Shown piece by piece: positions 1 through 10,957 of a stretch of DNA of 64,000 bases. Under the pieces are notes generated by a model that saw only the letters and a program-made list of their open reading frames with translations, had not been told where the DNA came from and ran no database searches. The stretch comes from Monomorium pharaonis. Lineage: Eukaryota; Arthropoda; Insecta; Hymenoptera; Formicidae. The stretch is from the NCBI RefSeq assembly GCF_013373865.1, contig NC_050471.1, positions 14,884,983 through 14,948,982 of the forward strand, written 5' to 3'. The first letter of the stretch is position 1; the number at the start of each line of letters is the position of its first letter. Position numbers and translations under genes: made by a program.

Positions 1-1
1 T

Positions 2-94
2 GAGACATTATCACTTATTGACAGAATAAAAGCCTTATCTGACAAACGCTGGATTAGGAGTGCCGGACCAAATTTCTACTCTAGCTGGGTATAA
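2..94 (+). other. Short open fragment at window edge
   Basis: The second frame is open for 30 codons from the window edge to a TAA. The composition looks protein-like (it contains SLIDRIKALSDKRW and NFYSSW), and a GTATAA that could act as a splice donor sits at about 89. It could be the end of an exon or of a transposase. I do not recognise the family, and this length can occur by chance. Confidence 0.2.
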
Positions 95-847
95 CCAGCT
101 CACATATATATATTTTGTTACCTAATAATAATGTACATACTTCGCATAGTAAAAAAATCAAATAATATACACATACATATACAGGGTCATTCAGAACAAC
201 TTTAGGTTCGTAAAATGACCTGATGTATTCCTGATACAATTCTAAGACGATATTTCCTTTATCAAAATTTGATTTGAAGCGTAGTTTTTGAGTTATGAGC
301 CAAAATAGTTAGTTAATCACGTGTTGAGTACAGAAAGCAGGCAGGAGCGGCGCGCTACAAGGGTAACGCGGGCGCGGCTAACTATCCGCGTCAGCTGATG
401 GGTAATTCCCAGGAAACACAGAACATTGCAGCAATATTGCTGCAATGTTCTGTGTTTGCTGGGTTACCACCGCGTAAGTCGCTAATATATTGAAAAAACA
501 CTTTTTAACAATTTCAAAATTCAATTTATTTATAATGATTTTATTTATTTAGAATAATTCATTTAGATCAATTAGAATGGTATATTATGCTATAAATTAA
601 TCTACAATTGTCTTACCACAATATTACATTAACATACTTAATACTATAATACTACATACTAAACTACTAAATACTAGTAAATACTACTTAATACTGTACT
701 TAATACTATGTCATACTTTTGATATCATATTTACAAAAAAATGACGTAATATTGAGTCAATATGACGTCAAAATAATATCATTTTGATAGCGATGTGTTA
801 CTTGGGAAACTTACCACAATCAGCATTTTATTCATAAAAAATAATAT
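95..847. other. Non-coding AT-rich stretch
   Basis: No gene is seen. Position 183 begins a TACAGGGTCATTC-type end that resembles the tips of small TA-flanked elements. A palindrome at 408-463 is listed separately. From about 636 to 710 the sequence is a loose array of TACTAAA/TACTTAA words. Confidence 0.5.
408..463. repeat. 56-bp palindrome of the CCCAGCAAACACA family
   Basis: The block starts CCCAGGAAACACAGAACATT and ends with nearly its exact reverse complement, TGTTTGCTGGG, with GCAGCAATATTGCTGC at the centre. The same outer motif bounds longer palindromes at 11397-11554 and 61856-62013, so this is a very short member of a hairpin MITE family. Confidence 0.7.
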
Positions 848-2727
848 TTACTTCAAGATCATCAGGTAAATCATCTTGAAAATCGGTGAGATTACCAATA
901 TTAAACTCAACACAAGATCAACACCATATGCATTTTGTCCAGGATGATTTCCGTATTTACAAACGCTATTAAAAATATCCAATCGTTGAACATTTTTAAA
1001 AATGTTGCAGTTGCAACCCATTCTGGACAATTATCCATAAATCCTCGTGAACCGCACCACTCAATTGCAGATGCATTTGTCGCAGAGAAAATCTGAGTTG
1101 CGAGTTTTACATTTTGTTGTTGCGTTCCTTGGACGTCTAAATGAATACGCGACAGCTTGAATGCAATTTTCAAATCCCCACTGTTAATTTCAAGTAACCT
1201 TTCCAAGGGCGCCGAAGTAACAAAATGAGGAGCATCGATAAAAACGTGGATCTTTACATTTTCATTGCACGGATGCTCAAAGTATGTTTTATGCTCATTT
1301 TCCATTACATTAATTTCTAATTGCTTTATTAAATTTTGATTTGATGGTCCCAGATCACAAGTTATTCCATATACAGTATAACCACTGTTATACAATTGAA
1401 CAATTATTTTAAATAATAATTCTTTGGTGAGGTCTTGGTCGAAATTGTAGAAGACTGGCTGTTTCCATTTTTTAAATAAACTACGAATTATAACGACTTG
1501 GCATTTTTTATGAGAACCAATAACTTTCTCATGTCTCCTTTCAATCGCCATTTGATTTGATAAATGAATTTCGTCAAAACAGATCACTGTTGCCTTCTCA
1601 AACTCTGTCATGTTTTTACCTTTATGTTTCATGATCAGCATGACGTCATTAAGAATTCCTTCATCAATGTTGAATGATGCTACCCATTTTCAGAGGGTTG
1701 ACAGTGCTGGAAGAGGAATTTTTTTTGTTTTTCGCAAATATCTATAAGCTTTCGAGCTTACGCTTCTCAATGATATTGCAGCTGCAATATCCTCTGAAGA
1801 CCAATGGATTTTCTTCTGCATGGGATTCATTAAGAGTCTTATTTGTCCAGGTGTAAAATAGGAACTTAGTATCTCTTGCAATTTGTTCTTTATTTCTTGT
1901 TCGTACCGTTTATTAATATTTTTCATCTCTTTCTCATGCAGTTCATTAATCTGAAGAATTTTTTTTTTAAGAATTTTATTTTGGTGAACCAAGTCTGCAT
2001 TTTTCCGTATCAGTTTCTGTATGTCATCTTCATTGAAAGGAACTTGTGTTGGACCTTGTGTCGCAAAGCACAATGCTTCTTCATTTGTGAAGTTTAATGT
2101 AATTTCACTTTCAGGCATCAACGCAAAACTCTCAGAGCTCGATGCAACTCAGTCTATAGCAACGTGTGTACATTCTCTTACATCTATTCTTGAAAATATA
2201 TTCAATATATTGTATGGAAAACAGCAGTATTATTTAAACATTATAAATACAATCACTTGAAACATAAATCTATTAACATAAATAAAGTATATATAATATC
2301 TATATACATACTCAAATCCTTCTCCACCACAGGTGTTGCATTGTCCTCTACAAATTCAATTGGAATTGCATCAGGATTCAATATCCGAGATTTCACAGGG
2401 CTATAATTAGGTAGTAAGTCACGTAACAAAGATCGATCTTTGTATTGTGAAGAATGGAAATGTTGGGAACAAACCCGAGTTAGATAAATAAATTTTAAAT
2501 AATGTATTTTATCAATTTTATTATATTTTATTATTTGTTAAATTTTATTTACCACCTGTCAATATTATATACATACCGTTCTTTGGGTTGACGTTTTCTT
2601 TAGAAAATATTTTCCATTTCTCAATCATTACTGTATTTTTTGGAAATGAAAAATATCTTACATTTTTATTTTTTCGTGACGTATTTTTACATGTTTTAAA
2701 TGAACACGACGGCATTTTAAACGACAA
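848..2727 (-). pseudogene. P-element-type transposase with THAP domain, broken
   Basis: This is a cut-and-paste transposase of the P superfamily. The first exon (2727-2577) carries the start of a THAP zinc finger (MPSCSFKTCKNTSRKN) and ends at AACG|GTATGT. A second block (about 2478-2312) gives the rest of the THAP domain (VCSQHFHSSQYKDRSLL) and ends at a GTATGT donor. I see no clean AG acceptor before that block. The third exon (acceptor at 2148) has a coiled coil, then the P-type helix-turn-helix region (SSYFTPGQIRLLMNPMQK, WSSEDIAAAISLRSVSSKA), then the RNase-H-like domain (CFDEIHLSN, YGITCDLGPSNQN, HVFIDAPHF). An in-frame TGA at 1690-1692 follows LSTL. A frameshift near 985 moves the end into another frame, which runs to about 848. 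The C-terminal part is missing. The neighbours are unrelated transposon debris. Confidence 0.88.
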
Positions 2728-2911
2728 CCTGTCAATTTTAAACGCAACCGCGGCAACCTGTCAATCGGTTGCTATGGTAATTATGCAAGATGGCGGAAAC
2801 TTGGTGCTGCGCAGAACGTGACGAAAATTCGTTCGAGGTAATAGCACTTGTTACTTCCACCATGATTGCCATGTGATCGCATACGAGCCGTATAAGAATC
2901 GCATGTACTGT

Positions 2912-3994
2912 GTACACGCACCGGCAGAAATGGTGTCCCGCGACGTTCAGCGCGCGGCGATCACCCACACACGCGAAGCGCCGTACGTGTTACTGGGCGC
3001 GCGGAGGAGCCGGGGAGATGGGAGAGGAGCGAAAAAAGTGGGGATCGCGCCGGTGTTGCATCCTTCACCAACGTCGCACGTTGAAGAAGGATAGAGCTAA
3101 GATGAGTGAGAAGACGTGATACCGACTCGATGGTGTCCCAATATCCGTTTCACTCGCACTCGATACTAATATCGTCTCTCGCTCGCCAATACCGATGCGT
3201 CGTGCTTTCCTTTTTCTTTGAGAGACGGCTATCCGAGTGCACGAAGCGTCGACATTTATTCTATTAGCATGTCATTCATTACTTTATATTATGTAAAGTG
3301 ATAAAATTTAATTTAAAAAAACACAAATTTTTATTGAAATGTTAATTATGTTATACATAGAAAGAAAAAAATTAACGTTTATCCCAATTAATTATTGATT
3401 CACTTATGATATAGTGAGTCTGAAAATTATCCGTAACAATGGTTATAATTTCACACAAAAATTTGTTACGGGATGAAAAAGAAGCATTATTACGCAATCA
3501 TAAGTGAATCAATAATTAATTGGGATAAACGTTAATTTTTTTCTTTCTATGTATAACATAATTAACATTTCAATAAAAATTTGTGTTTTTTTAAATTAAA
3601 TTTTATCACTTTACATAATATAAAGTAATGAATGACATGCTAATAGAATAAATGTCGACGCTTCGTGCACTCGGATAGCCGTCTCTCAAAGAAAAAGGAA
3701 AGCACGACGCATCGGTATTGGCGAGCGAGAGACGATATTAGTATCGAGTGCGAGTGAAACGGATATTGGGACACCATCGAGTCGGTATCACGTCTTCTCA
3801 CTCATCTTAGCTCTATCCTTCTTCAACGTGCGACGTTGGTGAAGGATGCAACACCGGCGCGATCCCCACTTTTTTCGCTCCTCTCCCATCTCCCCGGCTC
3901 CTCCGCGCGCCCAGTAACACGTACGGCGCTTCGCGTGTGTGGGTGATCGCCGCGCGCTGAACGTCGCGGGACACCATTTCTGCCGGTGCGTGTA
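2912..3994. mobile_element. Foldback element with about 499-bp arms
   Basis: The left arm (2912-3410) and right arm (3497-3994) are near-identical reverse complements separated by an 86-bp loop. Both outer tips read GTACACGCACCGGCAGAAAT and continue into GGTGTCCC. A second, shorter and more diverged copy with the same tips lies at 10958-11379. Short open frames in both arms translate to the same peptide only because the arms mirror each other. I see no transposase, so it is a non-autonomous element. Superfamily unknown. Confidence 0.85.
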
Positions 3995-3999
3995 CGCAA

Positions 4000-4225
4000 T
4001 CTTATACGATTTGATTCGTATGTCAAACATGTCACATATGATTCCGACATAAATTTTAGGAGGTGATATGTAATTTGTATGCGGTCGTATACGTTCATAT
4101 GTCTAATATCACAATTGGCATATGATCGCATACAATTCATATAAGAATCGCATATACTTCGTAGACGATCAGATATGATTCGTATGTCTTTCATATACTC
4201 TTAATATATGAGTCATATACCGAAT
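4000..4225. repeat. Diverged ATACGATTCGTATG-rich repeat, likely the target of the foldback
   Basis: The segment is a set of imperfect repeats of ATCGCATACNATTCATATAA-type words. Its part at about 4120-4170 resembles the sequence just left of the foldback (about 2872-2910, CATACGAGCCGTATAAGAAT). This suggests the foldback landed inside an older repeat. Confidence 0.5.
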
Positions 4226-4226
4226 T

Positions 4227-4575
4227 TACGGTAGGGTTGAGAGGCAATACTATTGTGAGATGTTTGGATGGAAATGAGATTGAGCGCGTAGAAATAATAA
4301 AGTACTTAGGTTATTAGTTATTGATGATAAACCTAGATTCAGCCGTCACTGCATTTACATACTACAGAAAATAGAGAAGAAAATAAGTTTTTGAATAGAA
4401 TATAGAACTATATCTCGGCTTGCACTAGAATGTACGGTATATACGACAATTATAGCTCACTTTGAGTATTGTGCGACGCTACTAATTGATATGGGAGATA
4501 CACAGCTAAGTAGGCTCCAAAAAGTGCAAAACAGAGCTATGAGAGTCATCCCATACAGCACAGAAGCTTGCAGTT
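4227..4575 (+). pseudogene. LINE reverse transcriptase C-terminal scrap
   Basis: The sequence encodes the region after the polymerase core of a Jockey/CR1-like non-LTR retrotransposon: IVRCLDGNEIERVEIIKYLG, then after a frameshift VIDDKPRFSRHC, and finally IIAHFEYCATLLIDMGDTQL followed by SRLQKVQNRAMRVIPYS. The spacing and the LQK-QNRA signature are typical of that region. At least one frameshift (about 4311) and in-frame stops break it. No upstream RT motifs or endonuclease are present, as in a 5'-truncated LINE. Confidence 0.8.
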
Positions 4576-4867
4576 ATATTGCAGCAACGTTGCAATATTG
4601 CACATTGCTGAGCAATATTGTAAATATATTGCAGAAACATAGACTTGTAATATTTCATCAAAATATTACAGTAACATTCAGAAATATTTTGCTATAATTT
4701 ATCCGTATAATATTATATATGTTATATGTGTGAATTTATTATTTATTTATTTTATTATAAGTGAATGAGATTTTTATCACCTGGGTTTTTGAGATTTTTT
4801 ATTAATAATGAGATACGTAACTTGCGCCAAATTCGCGGGTGGTATTGTACCGTATTGTACGCAAGAC

Positions 4868-5095
4868 CAAGTGATGTAAGTTTTTAGCCGCTAGCATCAA
4901 GAATGTTTCGGTGGTGGGGGCACGCACGCCACTTGAACGTCGTGTGTGCGGGCCTCCCGCCACCGAGACCATTTTGGTGCTGGCGGCCGAAATCTTACAC
5001 CACAGGTCGACAGTCTTCGCATGGTTGAGAGTTGTGTGCGCGTTCTCACTACCGAGATCACTTGGTGCTGGCGGCCAAAAACCTGCACTATTGGC
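4868..5095. repeat. Three-copy local repeat, one direct and two inverted
   Basis: A roughly 60-bp unit at 4870-4928 (GTAAGTTTTTAGCCGCTAGC followed by a GGTGGTGGGGGC stretch) recurs in reverse complement at about 4943-5005 and again at 5028-5094 (TTGGTGCTGGCGGCC in both). Short open frames here are by-products of the repeat. Confidence 0.6.
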
Positions 5096-5560
5096 GGTAA
5101 AACTGATAATATAAACGATCGGCATTGCATTACATGGTCGATCGGATTTGATGGTGATTGATCGCATGGAAGAGGTTATAATTTTGTGAAGTTTAGATCT
5201 CTACAGTTTTCTACCGTAAGTTTAGAATTAAAGTAATGAATAAAAGCAGCAATCCACTTAATTAAGTACAAAATTGCTTCGAAGTATTTGTTCTCTTTTT
5301 TCTTTTAATAAAGAAAGAAGGAAAAAGATATTAACGCTTCAAAGCATTTGTAGCATCAAAAGTATTAATGATGATAATCGTGTATTTTTTATTATTAGAT
5401 ATTGTCGTGAATTATTGGCATGTATCCTACAATATATTATTTTATTACTGAGCCACAAAAGGTCAGACAAAGCTGATAAAGACGGAGAAAATATTGAAAA
5501 AGTAAAATAAAATTAGTCCTTGTTTAATAATCAAGTAAATAAAATGCGATTCTATAATAA
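5096..5560. other. Non-coding stretch
   Basis: AT-rich sequence with no recognisable gene. A 78-codon open frame at 5274-5510 matches no family I know. Confidence 0.4.
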
Positions 5561-5680
5561 CACAGGCACACAAAAAAAAAGTGGTTGGTCCGGCGGACTA
5601 GACTAGTCAATCCTTATATATTTTGACCCGCTGAATCCGAATCCAAGGTCAGAATTGCAAAGTTAGCTCGCATTTCCTAA
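5561..5680 (+). mobile_element. Partial CACAGGCACACA MITE
   Basis: The block begins CACAGGCACACAAAAAAAAA, then GGTCCGGCGGACTAGACTAG and TTTTGACCCGCTGAATCCGA. It matches the left third of the full copy at 35809-36118 and stops at CATTTCCTAA, so the right part is missing. Confidence 0.75.
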
Positions 5681-5853
5681 TATAACTGTCATGTAACATT
5701 TTAATTGCATTTATATTATATAATTTCTGTAATCCATGAGTGGGAAATTACAAGTAACATTTGCTTTACATGTATCGTGTACCTGTACGTTATATTGCCT
5801 GTTACATTTTGTTATACAGTAACAATGTATTAATTATATATCTGTGTTTGCTG
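5681..5853. repeat. Degenerate hairpin of the TTACATGTAAC family
   Basis: Contains GAGTGGGAAATTACAAGTAAC, TTACATGTAT-type words and the terminal TGTGTTTGCTGAGG. These are the motifs of the intact palindromes at 11397 and 61856. The symmetry is largely eroded. Confidence 0.5.
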
Positions 5854-6484
5854 AGGTGCATCTTAATGTAAAGCTCGATAACTTTTTCAACAAATATAAG
5901 ATTATAAAATATAATATGACAGAATGATTATGAAAAGACAATCGCATTTAGCATTACCCGAGATCAACGATGTGAAGATCTGATCTTATGTGTATGTGTA
6001 ATTTGTGCGTAATGCGTGCGTGCGTGCGTGCGTGCGTTTTACATTTGTGCTGCACAAAACTTCAGATATTTTGGCAACAAAAAATCATAACGAAACAAAA
6101 TGCATTCTAAAGTTAAAAGTTGATATTTTGGAAGGGTATTAACAAAATTTGAAAAAAGAATTTAGTACCGATATTATAAAAAAAACTTAAAAATCGTAAT
6201 TTTTTGCCTCTTTAAGGCTTTTTTTTCAAAATTGTAACATGATAGCCAAATTTTGATAACTGATTCGTATTTAACAGGCAAAAATACGTCGGAAATTACT
6301 ATCCACATTCGTGTTACAAAAAATAGTATCGTCCAGTGTTATTTTTATTAAAAGTGAAAAATATTTTTCTATCAAGATTAATTTGTTGTTATTTTTCAAA
6401 TGTTTAAAATTTTTTTAGAGATATATACTATATATCTCTAAAATCTTGAAGCTTTTTTATTAATTTGTATATTTGTATACTTAC
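5854..6484. other. AT-rich intronic sequence of DHTKD1
   Basis: This follows the 5' splice site at 6484 on the minus strand, so it is intron. It holds a (GCGT)n microsatellite at about 6018-6044 and a small palindrome at 6417-6439. No further DHTKD1 exon could be recognised. Confidence 0.5.
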
Positions 6485-6642
6485 GCGCGATTACGTATAA
6501 TTTTATACATAAGAGGGTTAGTGATTGTAGGATCATCTAGTTCATTATGACCCCATCTTCTAAAACAATTTAAGTCAATAAATACATCCTTTCTGAATTG
6601 TCTTTGATATTTAAAGGCAATTCTTGCAACTCGTACAACCAT
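6485..6642 (-). CDS. DHTKD1: DHTKD1 exon (2-oxoadipate dehydrogenase E1), third visible exon
   Basis: The exon runs from acceptor TTACAG|ATG at 6643 to donor GC|GTAAGT at 6484. It encodes VARIAFKYQRQFRKDVFIDL, then NCFRRWGHNELDDP and ITNPLMYKIIRNR. This is the thiamine-diphosphate E1 segment carrying the R-x-W-G-H-N-E-x-D signature. DHTKD1 is the E1 component that decarboxylates 2-oxoadipate in mitochondria during lysine and tryptophan breakdown. The YQRQFRKDV and MYKII wording fits DHTKD1 better than OGDH. The reading phase joins exactly to the exon at 6753-6974. Confidence 0.92.
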
Positions 6643-6752
6643 CTGTAATATATTAAAGAATAACATTTAACAACTTAAGAATAATAAAAAGTTCACTTAT
6701 ATTAAATATTAGTTAATATAGTACATATAAGGGTTTTATTTCAAAAATGTAC

Positions 6753-6974
6753 CTCAGGATCATCACCATTTACATGAATTACAGGTGCTGATATAATTTT
6801 TGCTAAATCTGTACAATATCTTGACGATCTGCTTCTTGAAGTTGGAGTTGTGAAGCCTAATTGATTATTAATTATTAAATGAATTGTACCACCAATTTCA
6901 AAATGCGGTATTCTGCTTAAAGTTAAGCATTCCTGATTGACCCCTTGTCCTGGATACGCAGCGTCTCCATGTAT
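6753..6974 (-). CDS. DHTKD1: DHTKD1 exon, second visible exon (TPP-binding motif)
   Basis: Acceptor TTTAG|ATACATGG at 6975 and donor CCTGAG|GTACAT at 6752 bound a 222-bp phase-0 exon. It reads IHGDAAYPGQGVNQECL, SRIPHFEIGGTIHLIINNQL, GFTTPTSRSRSSRYCTD and VIHVNGDDPE. The HGD followed about 30 residues later by INN is the GD-x(n)-NN thiamine-diphosphate/Mg motif of E1 enzymes. The IPHFEIGG and RSSRYC segments point to DHTKD1 rather than OGDH. Intact, with no stop. Its upstream partner exon is 36.9 kb away at 43851-44200. Confidence 0.93.
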
Positions 6975-7570
6975 CTAAATATTTTTAATATTAAATGATA
7001 ATATGAACTATATTTTGGAATGTAATAAAGAAATATTCTAAATACTATTTAATAAAAGTATTTAGGAAGAATTGTTTTAAAATATTGTTTTATGCTTAAT
7101 TTTGATTAATCTTATATCATATATTAGGGAACAAACACGTTTATTAAATCTAAAAGTAGTAATTAGACTCTGGTAATTCAATTAAAACAAAAACGATAAT
7201 AAGCCTATAAGAGCCAGCACAAGATATGCGAATTAATTTTGGTTTATTGCTGAATATGTTGAATATATTTAAATGCGTTGCAACGCGAACACAATTTAAT
7301 ACATTAATATAATGCGCAGACGTTTCAACTCCCGATTTGAGTCCTTTTCAATGCTAATACATATTTTAAAGTTGTCTCCGATTATAGTTATGCCAATTTA
7401 ACGGTGTGAAGTGGTCAATATTGTAAAAGGTTCGTCGCAGTCAATTAAGAGTTTTTTTCCGAACTACACATACAGACAGACCTGTTCGTCTCAAGAATGA
7501 GGGTATAGGCGCACGTAGAAAAGGACAAAAAGTATATTGTATTTATGGTTGAAAAGAACGGACGATATAA

Positions 7571-7626
7571 GATGTGTATCCTTCTCTCTCACACGCAGGC
7601 GCGTATAAAAGAGAAGGATACACATC
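7571..7626. repeat. Hairpin with 18-bp arms
   Basis: GATGTGTATCCTTCTCT is followed about 20 bp later by its reverse complement AGAGAAGGATACACATC. No family match is recognised. Confidence 0.6.
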
Positions 7627-7777
7627 ATATATCTCTACCTTTACTCCCAAAATTTGAGACAATCATTGGTCTGAATATACTATGTCTATGCATACAGATA
7701 ATTATCAAAATAATTTTACATAATTAATTAGTATAAAATTAACAATTGAACGTGAGTAAATCAAAAGGTAAATGGCC

Positions 7778-9790
7778 CGGTAGTGCCTCGCGCCAAAGTA
7801 GTGAACGCACAGCGAGGCACCATCGCTACTTCTTTTATGCGAAACGCTGTTTCCGAAATTTCGGATCTCTTTCTCTTTTTCCAGATTGTTCGAGAATTAT
7901 TTTACTATCTACTACTTTCGTCGCCGACCAGATGGTAGCATCTGCTGGGCACGGTCGGGCGAGACTAACCGAGATCGGCGCGCATCACGCAAGCGCATGC
8001 CCGATCGTCTCAACTGGCGACGGCGCTGCTTCACGTTCGTTTCCGGCTAGAATTTTCTCTGGCTATCGTGCGAATCGTACGCGTGAAATAGTGTGCAGAC
8101 AGTGTTTCATTAGTTCTTCTCATCTCGTGGACGCTCTCATTCCGAGCGCTCTCAATTGTACTTAGATCAAGGATCAACTTATTTGTCAGACGCATTCAAG
8201 AATTTCTAGTGCATCAATATAGTCCACTCAGATTCACCGCGTGCTGCGCACGCCGGCTTCACACGATCTACACGGTTCAAGGGCATCATCATCACCAGGC
8301 CGGTATTCAATTAATATAATTGACTCGTGCAAGTAAGAGCTGTTACATTTCAGTGAAAGACCTTGTTAACTCATCGGACTTATCGCGTATGTATTTCATC
8401 ATTTATTAACCCTCGGAGAACACACCTATTTTTTCGATCACGGAGAACACTGTGGGTCAATCTGACCCTACACACATTTTGATCGTCCACCATTTTAAAT
8501 TGACGAGTTCGATCAACTTGAAAAAATTTCCAGATGTACTTGGAACATTGTTAAATCAATTGATATAAATAAAAAGTGCTGTTGAAATTATTTACATATT
8601 TTAAAAAATTCACAAAAAAAATTATTTTTTTGAAAAAAACGTAATTTACAAAAAAATTGTATTTTTTATATTTTTTTAATATTTCTGGCTAAAAATTTAC
8701 GTGTGTATTTTTGAAATGTAGTAGAATCAAGAAAAAAATTGTACTTTAGTGTACCTTAAAAAAAAAGTATTTATTTTGTTAGGTAATAAAAGTGGTTTTT
8801 AAGGTAAAAAAATCAAACATTTTTGTGAAAAAATTTTAGAAAAATTTATTTCTTATTACATATATGTGAATACTTTATTATTTAAATGACTTGTGGTAAA
8901 AATTAACTTATTTATTATCGGCGACGGTTTCACTATAATCTGAATACGACGTGTTAGTGTTTGACTGTACTGACACATTATTCACCTCAGAAGAAGTGTT
9001 GCCATTGAAATATTCTTGCTCGACACGTATTAAGGCATTCTGAATACGTGGCCGCAAACTATATGCTATCGTGCTCACTATTGAAAAACTGACGCTTAGT
9101 ACACAACAGGGTCAGAATGACCCTGCACCGACTTCGAATAATGCCCAACACCTATTAGATGTTGCGCTGTACAAAAGGAGCATCTTAACATATAGTTAGT
9201 ACCCCAAACTACAGATAGGAGGCCTCAGGCCCACCAATTTTCAAAATGCTTTCAAGATATTTACAATCAAATTCGAGGTAAGGGTCAAATTGACCCTGTG
9301 TGTTCTTCGAGGGTTAACCTTGATTCTGCGATAGATCAGACTCGCTCTGATCACTATGTGATAATTATAATATTAAAACATCTAGATTTCACTTGCGAGC
9401 ATTATTACCACTACGTCCTCTCACCCTGCTCCCATCCGTAGGGTTCCAGCGAACTCTGTTGCGAGAGTCGCAAACACAGATGTAGATTATCGGATCTCAA
9501 TAACGACTAATTCGATTAATTTTTTAATAGGTTTCATAGATAGCTTGGATTCGATTTGTATAATAAAAGTGTTTTTATTTTTCCGCTACGTAATTTCCGA
9601 GCAAAGATATCGCGATTTAAAATTTTGCATCAAGAGTAAAATATTTTAAAAAACTTCGTCGTCGTTGCCCGAAGTAGATGGTGAAGATTTATGCTTTCCG
9701 GAAGATAGATGGTTTACAAATTGACACGGATATGAGAATTGACAAAAAGTGTATGTTTGTCCGCAAGTTTCATGATGATGATGTGACAGT
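7778..9790. repeat. Unclassified dispersed element, copy 1, interrupted
   Basis: Starts near CCCGGTAGTGCCTCGCGCC with a short hairpin (GCCTCGC / GCGAGGC). Its right part (about 9480-9700) shares GGATCTCAATAACGAC and TAGGTTTCATAGATAGCTTG-type wording with 17460-17660. The 17413 copy is a shorter derivative. A piggyBac-type element at 8410-9313 splits this copy. An open frame at 7746-8165 has no recognisable domain. Exact ends unknown. Confidence 0.5.
8410..9313. mobile_element. piggyBac-type non-autonomous element (TTAA-flanked)
   Basis: TTAA at 8406-8409 and 9314-9317 flanks inverted ends CCCTCGGAGAACACAC and GTGTGTTCTTCGAGGG. Inside each end a GGGTCAATCTGACCC-type palindrome repeats the symmetry. 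TTAA duplications with CCC-GGG tips are the hallmark of the piggyBac superfamily. On the minus strand about 9103-8910 reads as an acidic or serine-rich peptide (EYFNGNTSSEVNNVSVQSNT), which may be a transposase scrap. No DDD catalytic region is present, so it needs help from elsewhere to move. Confidence 0.85.
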
Positions 9791-10192
9791 TCAGGGTTAA
9801 TGACGTGTTGATGTACGCGAGGTTATTGGCGAGTTAGTTTTTAGTTTCTGTATGTCTGTATGCATATTACATAAGTAGGAATACTAGGTTGGTTCTATGA
9901 GCAGATATGAGCCGCGAGATAGCTAGCGGACAGAAGGGGCGGCGGGGAGAGATGACAAGAAAAAGAAGCATGTCAATTTATTATAATGTATGTGCAAGAT
10001 CCGCGCGAAGACAACATAGGCCACTTTGCATATATCGGGAATCTATTCCTAGTAAACTCACAAATAAGTAAAAAAGAGCACAAGAAATGAATTTGCAATA
10101 GCAACCGGTAAGTAATAAAAGTAATTTTATAAATATGTTGTATTAATTTTGAAGTAGAAAAAATAAAATGAAATTTATGCTATTTTTTACAG
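9791..10192. other. Non-coding stretch before polB scrap
   Basis: No gene. The phrase GAATACTAGGTTGGTTCT at about 9880-9897 recurs as GAATACTAGGCTGGTTCT at about 14030-14047, so a dispersed repeat edge is likely. It ends in a TTTTTTACAG acceptor directly before the polB fragment. Confidence 0.4.
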
Positions 10193-10484
10193 ATGTTTAC
10201 GTTACTTCAGTTCTGAGGAAAAGTTGAATGATCATAGCATAGATTGTCAGAAAATGAACGACTGCGCCAGTCAACTGCCTACTAAAAACGACAAATGGCT
10301 GAATTTCCGTAATGTAAACAATAAGAATCGTGCACCGTATATTGTGTATGCGAATCTGAAGTATACCTTGGAGAAGTCGAAGAAGGAGGATATGGAAATA
10401 TCCAGCTACTTGTGCCAACATCATCGAGTATTTAGCATAAGATATTACATACATTGCTCGCACGACACGTTATTAGTGTATCAG
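10193..10484 (+). pseudogene. Polinton/Maverick DNA polymerase B, N-terminal scrap
   Basis: After the acceptor at 10191-10192 the frame reads CLRYFSSEEKLNDHSIDCQK, MNDCASQLP, DKWLNFRNVNNKNRAPYIVY and HHRVFSIRYYIHC. These match the corresponding part of the copy at 24175-28180, including the position of the intron. The Cys/His spacing suggests a zinc finger just before the exonuclease domain. The frame ends by fusion to an unrelated segment at about 10485, so this is a small relic of a protein-primed family B polymerase gene. Confidence 0.75.
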
Positions 10485-10698
10485 TTTCGACTACTTCCCA
10501 GAAAATCTAGGTGATTATAGTGAAAAATAGGAAGAAAGATTTCATCAGGACATCAAGGAGATAGAGCATCGATATCAAGGCAAATAGGATGTAAACACGA
10601 TGGCTGATTTCTGCTGGACGCTCAAACGAGATGTTTCTGTGAAAGGAAAGAAACGTAAGAGAAAGCCATTGCACAGAACCTTTGGAAATAAGAGTTAG
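10485..10698 (+). pseudogene. Unidentified transposon-like protein C-terminus
   Basis: The frame reads DYFPENLGDYSEK, stop, EERFHQDIKEIEHRYQGK, stop, DVNTMADFCWTLKRDV, then a basic tail and stop. ERFHQDI...RYQG...ADYCWTLKR is a tail I associate with repeated proteins in invertebrate genomes, probably mobile, but I cannot name the superfamily. Two TAG/TAA codons break it. Confidence 0.55.
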
Positions 10699-10957
10699 AT
10701 ATAATAGAAAAAGGGAGTAAATTTTTTACGCTATTTATTCACAGAAGCTCAGACTTGTCATACGTATTGAATTTTCCCCGGGTAATGTGGTTACGCAAGC
10801 TTCCCTTACAGAAAAAACACTCTAATTTTGAGAGTTTACACTCAAAATTGAGTGTTAATACTCGATTTTGGGAGTTTACTCCCAAATTTAGGTGTATATG
10901 CTCAAATCTTGAGTATTTACATTAAAGATTGAGTGTTTATACTCGAACATTGAGTGT

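Noticed and set aside
7746..8165. 139-codon plus-strand frame
   Set aside because: No domain, lies in a dispersed repeat, and the related copy at 17413 does not preserve the frame.
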